A stretch of 64,000 nucleotides of DNA from Geosiphon pyriformis (GCA_016748015.1 JAAOMT010000198.1:477380-541379); one strand, 5' to 3'. Shown: positions 33,498 to 45,502, counted from the stretch's first letter. The notes: generated by a model from the sequence alone, not told the origin. A program made the numbers and translations.

Positions 33498-33906
33498 NNN
33501 NNNNNNNNNNNNNNNNNNNNNNNNNNNNNNNNNNNNNNNNNNNNNNNNNNNNNNNNNNNNNNNNNNNNNNNNNNNNNNNNNNNNNNNNNNNNNNNNNNNN
33601 NNNNNNNNNNNNNNNNNNNNNNNNNNNNNNNNNNNNNNNNNNNNNNNNNNNNNNNNNNNNNNNNNNNNNNNNNNNNNNNNNNNNNNNNNNNNNNNNNNNN
33701 NNNNNNNNNNNNNNNNNNNNNNNNNNNNNNNNNNNNNNNNNNNNNNNNNNNNNNNNNNNNNNNNNNNNNNNNNNNNNNNNNNNNNNNNNNNNNNNNNNNN
33801 NNNNNNNNNNNNNNNNNNNNNNNNNNNNNNNNNNNNNNNNNNNNNNNNNNNNNNNNNNNNNNNNNNNNNNNNNNNNNNNNNNNNNNNNNNNNNNNNNNNN
33901 NNNNNN
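33498..33906. other. Assembly gap (Ns)
   Basis: Hides the gag N-terminus, PBS and first part of the 5' LTR of G2-B. Confidence 1.
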
Positions 33907-34466
33907 AGGAATAGTCCGTGATTGTCAACAAGATAACACCACTGCTATTATTCTATGCCTCAACTCAGCGATTCTTAGAATCAATAACAGGTATTATTGT
34001 GCTTTTCAATCATTTCTTTATTCAATGAATTACAAGAGCAAGCCAATTGCTTCTCAGGCTAATTCTAACAAATACAAATCAAGAAGGGAAAAAGATAAGG
34101 TATGTGAATGCCAACAAGTAGATACTTGAAGGTAAGGAAAGGGGAATAAGCAATTATGAGAAGAAGTAATTGATATTGTTTATTTTGTTACTTTGATCAT
34201 GTCTTTCTACAGCTAAGGGAATTATCACTTATATAGCTATCTAAAGTGGTCAACGACCAGGTTAATGATCAGGTCAATGATCAGGTCAACAATCAGGTCA
34301 ACAATCAGGTCAACAATCAGGTCATTGATCAGGTCAATGATCAGGTCAATGGTCAGGTCATTGATCAGGTCAACAATCACTATCTAAAAATAGGGTGGCT
34401 AATTATATGACATCAGTGGCTAATACATGTGATAACTAATAAAAACTATGGGTTTCAACTGTAACA
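33907..34466 (-). repeat. 5' LTR of G2-B (partial, 560 bp visible)
   Basis: Matches the 3' LTR from AGGAATAGTCCGTG to CAACTGTAACA. TATA box at 34228-34235, about ten 12-bp units (about 34250-34375), one more than in the partner LTR. Confidence 0.88.
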
Positions 34467-34898
34467 ATGGTTTCAGCTCCACAAATAGCAGCTATTTCTT
34501 TTGCCATTCACACTCAAGATCCCAATAAACAATTAATAAACAGACTTACTGCTAACTTTGCTCAGCTATTAAAATCATTAGCCCAAGCAGTCAAAGACAA
34601 CCAGCAACTCCAAAGACCCAGATTTGAACTCTGCTTCAATCAGCCCCAACAACCACCATATTAAAGACAACAAAATCATAGCCCACTTATGTGCTATCAC
34701 TGTAAACTAACTGGACACTTTTTCAGAGACTGCAACAATCTTCTATTGCTCTCTCCAGCTCCTAGAAATAATGACACCCAGAATAACAGACCCAACAATA
34801 ATAATGTTCCCAATCAAAGACTCAATTATGCCAACATCAATTTCTTTGGAGAGGATCCTTTAGTTGAAGCTACTGTTTATCAGCCTTTAAACTGGTAA
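34467..34898 (+). pseudogene. gag: gag of G2-O, 3' part
   Basis: Continues with MVSAPQIAAISFAIHTQD, a Gln-rich linker, zinc knuckle CYHCKLTGHFFRDC and the terminal INFFGEDPLVEATVYQPLNW, stop TAA. One stop lies near 34661. Confidence 0.82.
34886..34892 (+). promoter_or_regulatory. -1 frameshift site (TTTAAAC), gag-pol of G2-O
   Basis: TTA AAC TGG TAA in gag frame. Hairpin arms CACT/AGTG pair perfectly with a different sequence from P1 and P2. Confidence 0.75.
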
Positions 34899-35930
34899 GC
34901 ACACTTCCAAAGAGTGAGAATGCAAGCCAACCAGAAGAAAACCTCTTTTATGTCTTTAACCTAACTAATAATAACTATAATATAAATAAACTGGCAATCA
35001 ATACATCTGACTTAACAAAAAAAAAGAAGAAAGCCAAGATTGATTTTGTTCTAGATTCCAACAAAGTCTCAACTTCCACTGCTGACAACAATAAGCCACT
35101 AAAGGCTAAAGTTTTTAAAAATTCTCCAAAGTTGAAATTTCCAGAAATAGTACAAAAATTCGGCCCCTATTCTGTTGTTAAAGATCTTATGGAAACCCCA
35201 GCACACATTACATTTGGCCAACTAATGACTCATCTACAGTTCAGAAAAGATTTTCACAAATTATTAATACTAAAAAAAAAGACACCAAAAACCAATAAGC
35301 ATTCTCGCCAAGCTGGACTTGCTGACAACAGCAATGTTACTCCTCTGATTTGCAAAGCCCAAGTGACTGGCTACTTTATCAATTTGATTCTAGACAGTAG
35401 ATTATCTGTTAGTGTAATTGCCAAACACTTTCTGGAAGCCATTGGAAGAAAGATTGATGAACCTTCCACCTAGCCTATGACCAATGTACATGGTGACAAA
35501 AAAAAAATCTGGGTATAGCCAAAGCTATTTCTGTTTACATCAATGGTATCAGCATTGAAACAGGCATGGAAGTATCTGAAGCAAAAGAGTACACCATAAT
35601 TGTTGGCAACAAGTGGTTTAAGAAAGCCAAAGCACTACTTGACTATGAACTTTGTGAGCTAACAATCAGATATGGTGAGAAACCCATTGTGGTTAAATGC
35701 CATCATTGAACAACTCCTCCAGTAACCAAACAGAACCAAAAAGAAGAACAATCAGATGAATCAGATAATAATGAGAGCGATGATGAAAAAGATCAAAAAG
35801 AACAAAAAGAAACTGCTGAACTTGTTTATACTATCGTTACTAGCAATGGCAAGTCATTAGACAATATTAAAGCAGATAAAAAAGGAATTATAGTAAATGG
35901 CAAGCTGATTTGCTGGTCTTACTATGATAT
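34889..35930 (+). pseudogene. pol: pol of G2-O, part 1 (protease region)
   Basis: Protease reads NLILDSRLSVSVIAKHF: Asp kept but the Gly of DSG is Arg. The acidic tract follows and the piece ends in CWSYYDI just before G2-P1. Stops replace the residue after PST (35471) and a Trp in the HHWTTP position (about 35707). Confidence 0.8.
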
Positions 35931-36587
35931 TATTACAGTTGAAACCCATAATTTTTATTAGTTATCACATGTATTAGTCACTTATGTCATATAATTAGCC
36001 ACTCTATTTTTAGATAGTGATTATTGACCTGATTAATGACCTGACTGTTGACCTGGTCATTGACCACTTTCAATAGCTATATAAGCAATGAGTCTCTTAG
36101 CTGTAGAAAATCATCTCTCAGACAAGAATCAAATAAATAAAAATAACAACTTTCATCTCAATCACTTTCTTATCACTAATTTCCCTTTCCCTACCTTCAA
36201 GTATCTGAACATCTTAGAATAAAAGATTACTTGTTGGTCTTTTCCTGTTTGAATAATTGTAGTATTTGAAGACTATTTGTATAAATGTGACTGAAAAGCA
36301 CAAGTTGATACCTGATATTGAATTCTAAGAGCACCAACATGAAGGCATAGAATTAATACCAGCAGTAATCAATTGTTGACAGTATGGACTATCCTTCTAC
36401 CTTCAGATTCTCTTGTTACCTTTTGAAAAGAATAGCGACTGAGATATTTTATGAAACTGATCTTGCACATTGAATCCATACTCATTCAATTCACTCTTTA
36501 AAGTTGAATTTCCCTTTGATTATTTCCATCACCCTACAATTCTGTTCTCCCTTGCTATCTGTTAGCTTGTTACTCCAACCCATAACA
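35931..36587 (+). repeat. 5' LTR of G2-P1 (657 bp)
   Basis: Starts TATTACAGTTGAAACCC (TG changed to TA), ends CCAACCCATAACA. TATATAAG at 36078-36085. Only about three 12-bp units (36018-36070), against about eleven in its 3' partner; this accounts for the 95-bp length difference. Confidence 0.9.
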
Positions 36588-36593
36588 TAAAAG

Positions 36594-36610
36594 TGGTGCT
36601 CCCTGTGAGG
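36594..36610 (+). other. Primer binding site of G2-P1
   Basis: TGGTGCTCCCTGTGAGG, six bases after the LTR. Confidence 0.75.
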
Positions 36611-36639
36611 TTGTCAAAATTCACTTATTCCCTCATTGT

Positions 36640-38175
36640 ATGGGTGATTATTCATATCTGCCATAGCAATCAGAAGAACACTTTGCAGCACACAACAGAA
36701 ATGACCTAGATTTCATTGAACTTAATCCTTTGCCCTCCTGCTTGATCTGCTTTCCCATTGAAAAACAAATCCAGCAGACAATTCCAAGACTTTTGGAACT
36801 GGTTTTTGAATGAGCATTCAGCTGAAACCTACACAACTTATACAACCTATTACTTTGATCAAGCTTATTTTGAAGATAACTTTGAAGAAAGAAACAACAG
36901 TATCAATCAGCTCTTATATTCTACAATCTTTGAACAACAGCCCCCTGATTTCGAATATCTGAATCATCAAATCCACATTTGGATTGCTGTCCATCAATCA
37001 ACAGTAACTCCTCTTGAAACAGAAGAAGAAAGCTACCAAACAGCCCCTATTTTTGAACTCTTCTTAAGAGAATCAGAGCACTCCACACAAACAGTAACTC
37101 CTGAACCAATGGCCCAAGTCCCAATGCAAGTAACCATCCTGGCCGCCCTCCAAGGCATACAAACTGCTTTGGGATGAAGAAACAACACCCCACTACCCCT
37201 ATTCAGAGGTGATGTCCAAGATCCAATTGAATGGTTGGACGATTTTGAAAGAACAGCCACTGCCAACCAATATGATGATGAGTACAAGTTCCAAATTGTT
37301 GGTGGCTACCTCCAAGGCTCCTCTGCTACCTGGTTTTCACAAGAAACCAATGCTGGTGCTCAACAAAGAATTGTTAGATGGACCCCAGCAAATATTGGAG
37401 AAAACAACACCTCTTTCACTACCCAGTTTGAAAACAAAATCAGAACCCCCATCTTAATATCCAAATGGCATATGAAATTAGAAAAAAGAACCCAAGGTCC
37501 TGGTGAAATTGTGACTGAATATGCCAAAGCAATCAGAAAACTCATCAATTGTGTAGACTCTGGTAGAAACTAGACTGAAAAGCAAAAGATCCACTCCTTC
37601 ACAAAAGGATTGAGAACTGATTTATCATATGCTTTTTGGCCTCTCTTGGCTTTAAAAGATAATCCCACCATGGATATGGCCATTGAACTCACCCAAAGAA
37701 TTGAAGACAATCAAAGAATGCATTTGGGATCCACACTTTCAGTTTTTGCTCTTCTCAAATGGCTGCTACTTCTTTTGCTGCCCAAACCCAAGACCCAAAT
37801 AAACAATTGATAGATAGACTCACAGCTAACCTTGCCCGATTATTAGAACCATTGGCACAAGCAGTCAGAGATAACCAGCAACCACCAAGACCTAGATATG
37901 AACCTCTTTTTAACCAGCTCCAACAACCTCTCTATTAAAGACAGCAAAATCGTGGCCCACCTGTGTGCTATTGTTGTGGATTAACTGGACATTATTCAAG
38001 AGATTATAACAATCCTCCACTGTCTCCTCCAGCTCCCAGAAACAATGACAACCAAAACAACAGACCCAACAACAACAACAATGTCCCCAATCAAAGACCC
38101 AATCATGCCAACATCAATTTCTTTGGAGAGGATCCCCTAGTTGAAGCCACTGTTTATTAGCCTTTAAACTGGTAG
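36640..38175 (+). pseudogene. gag: gag of G2-P1
   Basis: Starts MGDYSYLP at 36640; a one-base gain near 36770 shifts the frame, then it is open from SSRQFQDFWNWFLNEHSAE to TALG, where TGA (37175-37177) replaces the Arg codon. Capsid part 37235-37573 (DDFERTATANQYDDEYKF) ends at TAG 37571-37573 for Trp. A small deletion near 37745 removes part of the Pro/Ala linker. Zinc knuckle CYCCGLTGHYSRDY has lost its last Cys (Tyr). Ends PLNW-TAG. Confidence 0.83.
38163..38169 (+). promoter_or_regulatory. -1 frameshift site (TTTAAAC) with hairpin, G2-P1
   Basis: TTA AAC TGG TAG in gag frame. Downstream CATC-TCCAAAG-GATG pairs perfectly, enclosed by TGGTAGGC / GCCAACCA (one A-A mismatch). Confidence 0.78.
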
Positions 38176-40856
38176 GCGCATCTCCAAAGGATGAGAGTGC
38201 AAGCCAACCAGAAGAAAACCCCTTTTATGCTTTTAACTTAACTGATGATGACCATGACATGGATGAACTAGCAATCAACACCTCAGAACCAACCAGAAAG
38301 AAGAAGAAAGCCAAGGTTGATTTTGTTTTAGACCCCAATAAAGCCTTAACTTCTACTGCTGATAACAATAAGCCACCAAAGGCTAAAGTTTTTAAGAATC
38401 TTCCAAAGTTGGAACCCCCAGAAATTGTACAAAAATCTGGACCCTATTCAGTTGTTAAAGATCTCATGGAAATCCCAGCACATATTACCTTTGGCCAGTT
38501 AATGACCCACCCACAGTTCAGAAAAGATCTTCGCAAATCCTTGATTCTAAAGAAGAAGACACCAAAAAACAACAAGTGCTCTCACCAAGTTGGACTTGCT
38601 GACAACAGCAATGTCACCCCTCTGATTTGTAAAGCCCAAGTGGCTGGATACTTCATTGACTTAATTCTGGACAGTGAATCATCTGTTAGTGTCATTGCCA
38701 AACACTTCTTGGAAGCAATTGGTAGAAAGATTTATGAACCTTCCACCAGACCAATGACCAACGTACATGGTGACAAAAAGAAAAAACTGGGTATTGCCAA
38801 AGCTGTTTCTGTTCGCATCAATGGAATCAGCATTGAAACTAACATGGAAGTTTCTGAAGCCAAGAAATACACCATCATTGTTGGCAATGAATGGCTCAAA
38901 AAAGCAAAAACTTTGCTTGATTATGAACTTTGTGAATTAACCATCAGATGTGGTGAGAAACCCATTGTGGTTAAGTGTTGCCATTGGACAACTCCCCCAG
39001 TACCCAAACAAAACCAAGAAGAAGAACAATCAGATGAATCAGATGATGAAAAGAGCGATGAAGAAGAAGAACAAGAAGAGCAAGAAGAAACTGCTAAACT
39101 CGCCTATACCACCTTCACCAGCAATGGCAAACCACTGGACAATGTTAAAGCAGACAAGGAAGGAATCATTGTAAATGGCAAGCTGATCTGCTGGCCTTAT
39201 TATGATATTCTTAGAAGAACCTTTGAAAGAAAACCTGGCAAGAAAGCCAAATACAGTTTTTGGTGGCATGGTCCTTGTGCCCAGTGTTGGTGCAACAAAC
39301 TCTTGTATTCTCCAAGCAATGAATGCAAATCATGCCTGATCTATTACAGAGATTGAGAACCAATCAGTTTGATACCCAGAAAAGAATTGAAAGAAGTACA
39401 GAAGTCTTTTGAGAATGAACCACCTGAGATCCAATCACTGGTTGTAGAACAAAAAGAACCCTCCCTAGAAGAAAGAAAAATAGACATTGAAAATTTGCTG
39501 GCTAGAAATAGCCCAGTTATCTCCAAAGAAAATGATACCCCTGGACATACCCATGTAATACAACACACCATCACCACCAGAGAAACTCGACCCATCCGTT
39601 TGAAGCCTTATCAATTCAATCGGCACAATAATGAGTTTATCAAGAAAGAGATAAACTGGATGAAAGAACTTGGATTCATACAAGAAACCAAGAGTGAATG
39701 GGCTTTCCCAGTTGTAGTGGTATCCAAGAAAAGTGGAACACTACACTTCTGTGTTGACTACTGCCAATTAAATGCCATCACTGAAAGAGACATGTATCTA
39801 CTTCCCAAGATTGATGCAATGTTAGACCAATTCAAAGATGCTGCTTTCTTCTCAACTATTGACTTAACTGCTGGATTCTGGCAAGTAGAGATGAATCCAG
39901 AAAGCAGAAAGAAAACTGCCTTCATCACCAAGTATGGCACTTATGAATTCACAGTTATGCCTTTTGGTCTCACCAACGCCTCTCCCACCTTTCAATGCTT
40001 AATGAATAAAGTATTTGAATCAGTCAAGGAAAACTTTGTTCTAGTCTATTTGGACGACATAATGATATACTCAAAAACCTGGGATGAACACCTAAAACAT
40101 TTACAAAAAGTTTTTGACCTCCTCAGAAATGCTGACCTCAAGATCAACCCAATCAAATCTTTTTTTGAAAGACAATCCACCCAGTTTTTTGGTCATCTTA
40201 TCACATAAAATGGAATCTTTTCTGACCCAGCCAAAGTTGAAAAAGTCTAAAACATCAAACAACCAATGAACATTCATGAACTATGCTCTTTTCTTGGTTT
40301 GGCCTCTTATTATCGCAAATTTGTCAAGGATTTCTCCAAAATCACCTCTCCTCTCAATCAGCTACTCAGGAAAAATGTCAATTACCATTGGGGAACACAT
40401 CAGCAAAAAGCCTTTGAAACTTTAAAGAAAAAACTGGTTACAGAACCCATCCTCAAGCAACCTGATCTAGATCGACCCTTTATTCTCCATACTGATGTAT
40501 CTGGCTTTAGACTTGGTGCTGTTCTCTCCCAGAAAGATGAAGATGGCAAAGAACATGCCATAGCCTATGCCAGTAGAACCTTTTCCCCAGCAGATCAGAA
40601 CTATTCAGTCACTGAACAAGAATGCTTAGCAGTAGTATGGTCCACCAGTTACTGGAGTAAGTATCTTCTTGGTGTGAAGTTTTTGGTGATAACAGATCAC
40701 CAAGCTTTGGTTTGGCTGCACAACAAAAAGAGACTAGAACACAAATGGATAACTCATTGGATACTCCACTTGGATGAATTTGACTATGATATTCAACATC
40801 GCAAAGGAGCTAATCATCAAAATGCCGACGCTCTCTCCAAACTTACCATCCAGTGA
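38166..40856 (+). pseudogene. pol: pol of G2-P1: protease, zinc ribbon, RT, RNase H
   Basis: Open from 38259 for 365 codons: Lys-rich spacer, protease DLILDSESSVSVIAKHF (DSG to DSE), acidic tract, zinc ribbon GPCAQCWCNKLLYSPSNECKSC, then TGA for Trp at 39355. RT stretch 39369-40208: HFCVDYCQLNAI, TIDLTAGFWQVEMN, LVYLDDIMIYSKT, with a stop near 40206. RNase H stretch 40266-40856: LHTDVSGFRLGAVLS, TEQECLAVVW, ITDHQALVW and the LTIQ stop. RT catalytic residues are intact. Confidence 0.88.
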
Positions 40857-40923
40857 CAGAACAACCCTCTCAAACCAAACCAACTTAATTATTAGTAATT
40901 CCTCCTTTTTAACAAACACAATA

Positions 40924-42190
40924 ATGGACTTGAACAACTACTCTGCCTTAATGAAATTTTTGGGTAAAAGACAATACTCACCAAAATACACATGACAACA
41001 AAGAGAACATTTGTGTAAACAATCAAATTTCTATTTGATTTGTTAGAACCAACTTTATAAAAGAAATAAAAAAGATCTTGACTGCCCCCAGAGAGTCATC
41101 AGATTTGAAGAAAGAGAAATTGTGATCTACAATATGCACACTGATCCATTAGCTGGACACTTTGGAAAAACAAAAACAATTCAGAAAACTCTAGCTTGCT
41201 ATTATTGGCCTATCTTGGGAAAAGACATTGCTGAATACATCAAAACCTGTGATATCTGCCAAAGAAGAGGAAAACCCAATCACAAAAAAGATATCCATCC
41301 AATCTCTGTTGGTTAACCCTTTGACAGAATTGGTATAGATGTTGTTGGACCTTTAACAATAACTCCTGATGGCAACAGATACATTATCACAACTATCGAC
41401 TATCTTACAAAGTGGATAGAAGCAAGAGCCACTCCAGACCAAACAGCAGTCTCAATAGCCAATTTCATTTATGAAGATATCATTTGTCGCCATGGCTGCC
41501 CCAAAGAACTTTTATCTGATAGAGGAAGAGCTTTTCTTAGTACACTTATTAAAGAACTTTGCAGAAAAATGGGAATACGTCACAAACTTTCCTCTCCTTA
41601 TCACTCCCAAACAAATGGCCTAGTAGAACATTTCAATAGAACACTATGTGAAACCCTAGCAAAAACCAGTGAAGAAACAAACTTATGGGACAAAGTACTG
41701 CCTTCAGCCTTGTTTGCTTATAGAACTGTGAATCATGACATAACAAGTTATGAACCCTTTTATCTATTCTATGAACAAATGGCAACCCTACCAATAGAAA
41801 CTGACATTGAGACAATACCCTTTGAAGAAATAACAATAGAGAATTACAAAGACATTTTGCAAAAAAGACTTGGTACCATTCTTGACTCATTAGTAGAAGC
41901 ACAGATAATTGCCTTTGAAAAGATAAAACAATTCCAAGAGAAGCTTAAGAAAAAAAAAACATATAAAACACTTTCCTTAAGTGTTGGTAACTTAGTTTTA
42001 GAATACCGTTCAGACAGAGACAATGTCTATGGTAATAAATTCTCTAGCTAGTGGAAAGGACCCTTTATAGTCAACAAAGTTTTGAACAATAGTTTTTATA
42101 TTCTTCAAGATTAATTTAGAACAATCTTTAATAATCATTCTGTTCATAGTACATAACTCAAGAAATATTATAAATAACCTGATTGGTTGT
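40924..42190 (+). pseudogene. pol: Integrase of G2-P1
   Basis: Starts MDLNNYSALMKFLGKRQ, 68 bases after the RNase H stop. Zinc domain MHTDPLAGHFG and CDICQRRGK (41122-41316), stop near 41316 in the GQPFD position, core with IGIDVVGPL, LLSDRGRAF and NGLVEHFNRTL (catalytic Glu kept), then the C-terminal part FEKIKQFQEKLKKKKTYK. Trp of QWKGP is TAG near 42050. Confidence 0.84.
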
Positions 42191-42199
42191 CTGTTGTGA

Positions 42200-42850
42200 T
42201 AATACCAACCCAAATAATCAACAAAAATTAGATATAAATAAATGCACCACTCCCAAAACAGAGGTATCTTCAATCGACATGAACAATTATTTCCTAGATC
42301 AAAACATTCAAAACACTTTCTATACTCTCCATGAGTACTGAATCAAAAATTATTCAAATGCTACTCTGACCATTGGAAAACAAACCACCATAACTGATAA
42401 CAGTGGAACACATACTGTTATTAGACCAAAGAAAACCACTACCAGAAGAGAAAAAATTGGTAACAAAATAGATAAGTATTTGCTGGAAAGTATAACAGCA
42501 GCAATACTTACACCTTCCATGACAATTGGAAAAATGATTAAGGAAATCTTGCCCATAGACAAAAACTTGTCATATGGAAATCATAGAAGAAATAAAGCTT
42601 ATGAAGAAAACAACTTCAGAGATACAAGTGAAAATTTTGGGCATTATACATTTAGATGTACTCTTATACAAAGATTTGGTCTCTTGGATACAAAGCTTAT
42701 TTTGCCTCAAGTACTATACACTCTATCCACAAAAGACTTCAACAAACTAGTTAGTTTTGAGTTAGACAAAACCCTTCAATTAGAATCCCTATAAATAGCT
42801 TGATTTCGCCAGAGCTCAATCTCTTTGGAGAGGATGATGTTACAGTTGAA
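42200..42850 (+). pseudogene. Third ORF of G2-P1, unknown function
   Basis: Same protein as in G2-A, starting at the MNNYFLDQNIQNTFYTLHEY block (42279). A deletion near 42580 removes the middle of the RQLELYG segment and the frame shifts; a stop occurs in YWIKN (near 42340) and near 42790. Ends LNLFGEDDVTVETHNFY inside the LTR. Confidence 0.6.
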
Positions 42851-43589
42851 ACCCATAATTTTTATTAGTTATCACATGTATTAGTCACTGATGTTATATA
42901 ATTAGCCACTCTATTTTTAGATAGTGATCATTGACCTGATCAATAACCTGACTGTTGACCTGATCATTGACCTGATCATTGATCTGATCAATAACTTGAT
43001 CATTGACCTGATTATTGACCTAATTATTGACCTAGTCGTTGACCTAATTGTTGACCTGGTTGTTGACCACTTTCAATAGCTATATAAGCAATGAGTCTCT
43101 TAGCTGTAGAAAATCATCTCTTAGACAAGAATCAAATAAATAAAAATAACAACTTTCATCTCAATCACTCTCTTATCACTAATTTCCCTTTCCCTACCTT
43201 CAAGTATCTGAACATCTTAGGATAAAAGATTACTTGTTGGTCTTTTCTTGTTTGAATAATTGTAGTATTTGAAAACTATTTGTATAAACATGACTGAAGA
43301 GCACAAGTTGATACTTGATATTGAATTCTAAGAGCACCAACGTGAAGGCATAGAATTAATACCAGCAGTGATCAATTGTTGACAGTACGGACTATCCCTC
43401 TACTTTCAGATTCCCCAGTTACCTTTGAAAAGAATAGTGACTGAGATATTTTATAAGACTGATTTTGCACATTGAATCCATACTTATTCAATTCACTCTT
43501 TAAAGTTGAATTCTCCTTTGATTATTTCCATTACCCTACAATCCTGTTCTCTCTTGCTATCTGTTAGCTTGTTACTCCAACCTGTAACA
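42838..43589 (+). repeat. 3' LTR of G2-P1 (752 bp)
   Basis: TGTTACAGTTGAAACCC to CCAACCTGTAACA. About eleven 12-bp units (42925-43070) sit immediately before the TATA box at 43081. Confidence 0.92.
42925..43087 (+). promoter_or_regulatory. Predicted LTR promoter: 12-bp repeat array plus TATA box
   Basis: Units of the form TGACCTGATCAT, TGATCTGATCAA, TGACCTAATTGT repeat in exact 12-base phase, ending in TGACCACTTTC, then TATATAAG about 10 bases on. The core often contains the palindrome TGATCA. An upstream activating array is the simplest reading of the position. Confidence 0.55.
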
Positions 43590-44105
43590 ATATTCTCAGA
43601 AGAACTTTTGACAAAAAGCCTGGCAAGAAAGCCAAATACAGCTATTGGTGGCATGGTCTTTGTGCCAGGTACTGGTGTGATAAACCTTTGTATTCTTCTA
43701 GTGATAAATGCAAGTCCTGTCTAATCTATTACAAAGATTGGGAGCCAATTAGTTTGATACCCAAAAAAGAACTAAAAGAAGTATAAAAGTCCTTTGAGAG
43801 TAAACCATCTGAAATCCAATTACTAGTTGTAGAACAAAAAAAACCTTCCCTTAAAGAAAGAAAAATGAACATTGAAAATCTGTTGGCTAGAAATAATCCA
43901 GTTATTTTAAAAGAAGGTGACACTCCTGAATGAACCCATGTGATACAACACACCATTACCACCAAAGAAACTCACCCCATTCATTTGAAGCCTTATCAAT
44001 CTAATCGATGTAATGATAAGTTTATTAAGAAAGAGATAAACTAGATGAAAGATCTTGGATTTATACAAAAAACCAAGAGTAAATGGGCTTTCCCAGTTAT
44101 AATAG
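43590..44105 (+). pseudogene. pol: pol of G2-O, part 2 (zinc ribbon to RT start)
   Basis: Continues LRRTFDKKPGKKAKYSYW, a zinc ribbon in which GLCARYWCDKPLYSSSDKC has a Cys changed to Tyr, IYYKDWEPISLIPK, then the RT entry region to AFPVIIV, where P2 interrupts. Stops near 43785, 43931 and 44041. Confidence 0.78.
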
Positions 44106-44830
44106 TGTTATGGTTGAGACCTATACTTCTTATTAATTATCACATATATTAGCCACTAATGTCATATGATTAGCCATACTATTTTTAGAAAATGATCATT
44201 GACCTGATCAATGATCTGACCATTGACCTGACTGTTGATCTGATCAATGACCTGATTAATGACCTGATCATTGATCTGATCATTGACCTGATCATTGACC
44301 ACTTTTGATAGCTATATAAGCAATGAATCTCTTAGCTGTAGAAAAGCATGTAATAACAAGCATCTGAATAATCAAGAATAAATAAAATAACAACTTTCAT
44401 CTCAATTCTTCTCTTATCGCTAATTTTCCTTTCTCTACCTTTAAGTATCTGAACATCTTAAAGATAAAAGATTACTTGTTGGCCTTTTCTTGATGTATAT
44501 AATTGTAGCATTTGAAGATTATTTGAATAAACATAACTGAAAAGCATAAGTTGATACCTGATATTGAATTCTAAGAGCACTGACATGAGGCATAGAATTA
44601 TACCAGTGGTGATCAATTGTTGACAGTACGGACTATCCCTCTACCTTCAGATTCCCCAGTTACCTTTAAAAAGAATAGCGACTGAGATATTTTATGAGAC
44701 TGATCTCACACATTGAATCCATACTCATTCAATTTGCTCTTTAAAGTTGAATTCCCCTTTGATTATTTCCATCACCCTACAATCCTGTTCTCCCTTGCTA
44801 TCTGTTAGCTTGTTACTTCAACCCATAACA
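44106..44830 (+). repeat. 5' LTR of G2-P2 (725 bp)
   Basis: TGTTATGGTTGAGACC to CAACCCATAACA; TATA box 44313-44320; about eight 12-bp units. Confidence 0.92.
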
Positions 44831-44836
44831 TAAAAG

Positions 44837-44853
44837 TGGTGCTTCCTGTGAGG
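44837..44853 (+). other. Primer binding site of G2-P2
   Basis: TGGTGCTTCCTGTGAGG, six bases after the LTR; identical to the DUT site over its 16 bases. Confidence 0.75.
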
Positions 44854-45502
44854 TTGTCAAAATTCACTTATTTTCTCATTGTATGGGTGATTATTCATAC
44901 TTGCCACAGCAATCAGAAGAACACTTTGCAGCACACAACAGAAATGACCTAGAGTTTATTGAACTCAATCTTTTGCCCTCCTGCTTGATCTGTTTCTCTG
45001 TTGAAGAACAATCCAGTAGACAATTTCAAGACTTTTGGAACTGGTTCCTGAACGAGCATTCAGCTGAAACCTACACAGCTTATACTATCTATTACTTTGA
45101 TCAAGCTTATTTTGAAGACAATTTTGAAGAAAAAAATACCAGCATCAATCAGCTCTTATACTCCACAACCTTTGAACAACAGCCCCCTAATTTCGAATAT
45201 TTGAATCACCAAATCCATATTTGGATTGCTGCTCACCAACTAGTTGAAAACTCCTTTGAAACAGAAGAAGAAAGTTACCAAACTGCTCCTATTTTTGATA
45301 TTTTCTCAAGTAAATCAGAGCACTCTACACAAACAGTAACTCCTGAACCAATGGCCCAAGATCCAATGCAAGCAAACATTTTGGCTGCCCTCCAAGGTAT
45401 ACAAACTGCCTTGGGGTGAAAAAACAACACTCCACTACCATTATTCAGAGGTGATGCACAAGATCCAATTGAATGGTTGGATGATTTTGAAAGAGCTGCT
45501 AC

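Larger units (their letters stand above)
26963..34466 (-). mobile_element. Ty3/Gypsy element G2-B inserted in gag of G2-O
   Basis: LTRs at 26963-27688 and (partly in a gap) up to 34466; TSD ATGG at 26959-26962 and 34467-34470. Removing it restores the G2-O gag reading PAPVM-VSAPQ. About 7.5 kb, opposite orientation to its host. The best-preserved RT/RNase H and integrase core in the window, but the protease Asp is lost. Confidence 0.93.
35931..43589 (+). mobile_element. Ty3/Gypsy element G2-P1, full length, inserted in pol of G2-O
   Basis: 7.66 kb with both LTRs complete and TSD ATAT (35927-35930, 43590-43593). Removing it rejoins YYDI with LRRTF of the G2-O pol. Same orientation as host. 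No gap, so this is the only fully sequenced G2 copy apart from G2-O. Confidence 0.93.

Noticed and set aside
36600-44880. Env-like protein for the third ORF
   Set aside because: No signal peptide or membrane segment can be seen, so only the position suggests it.
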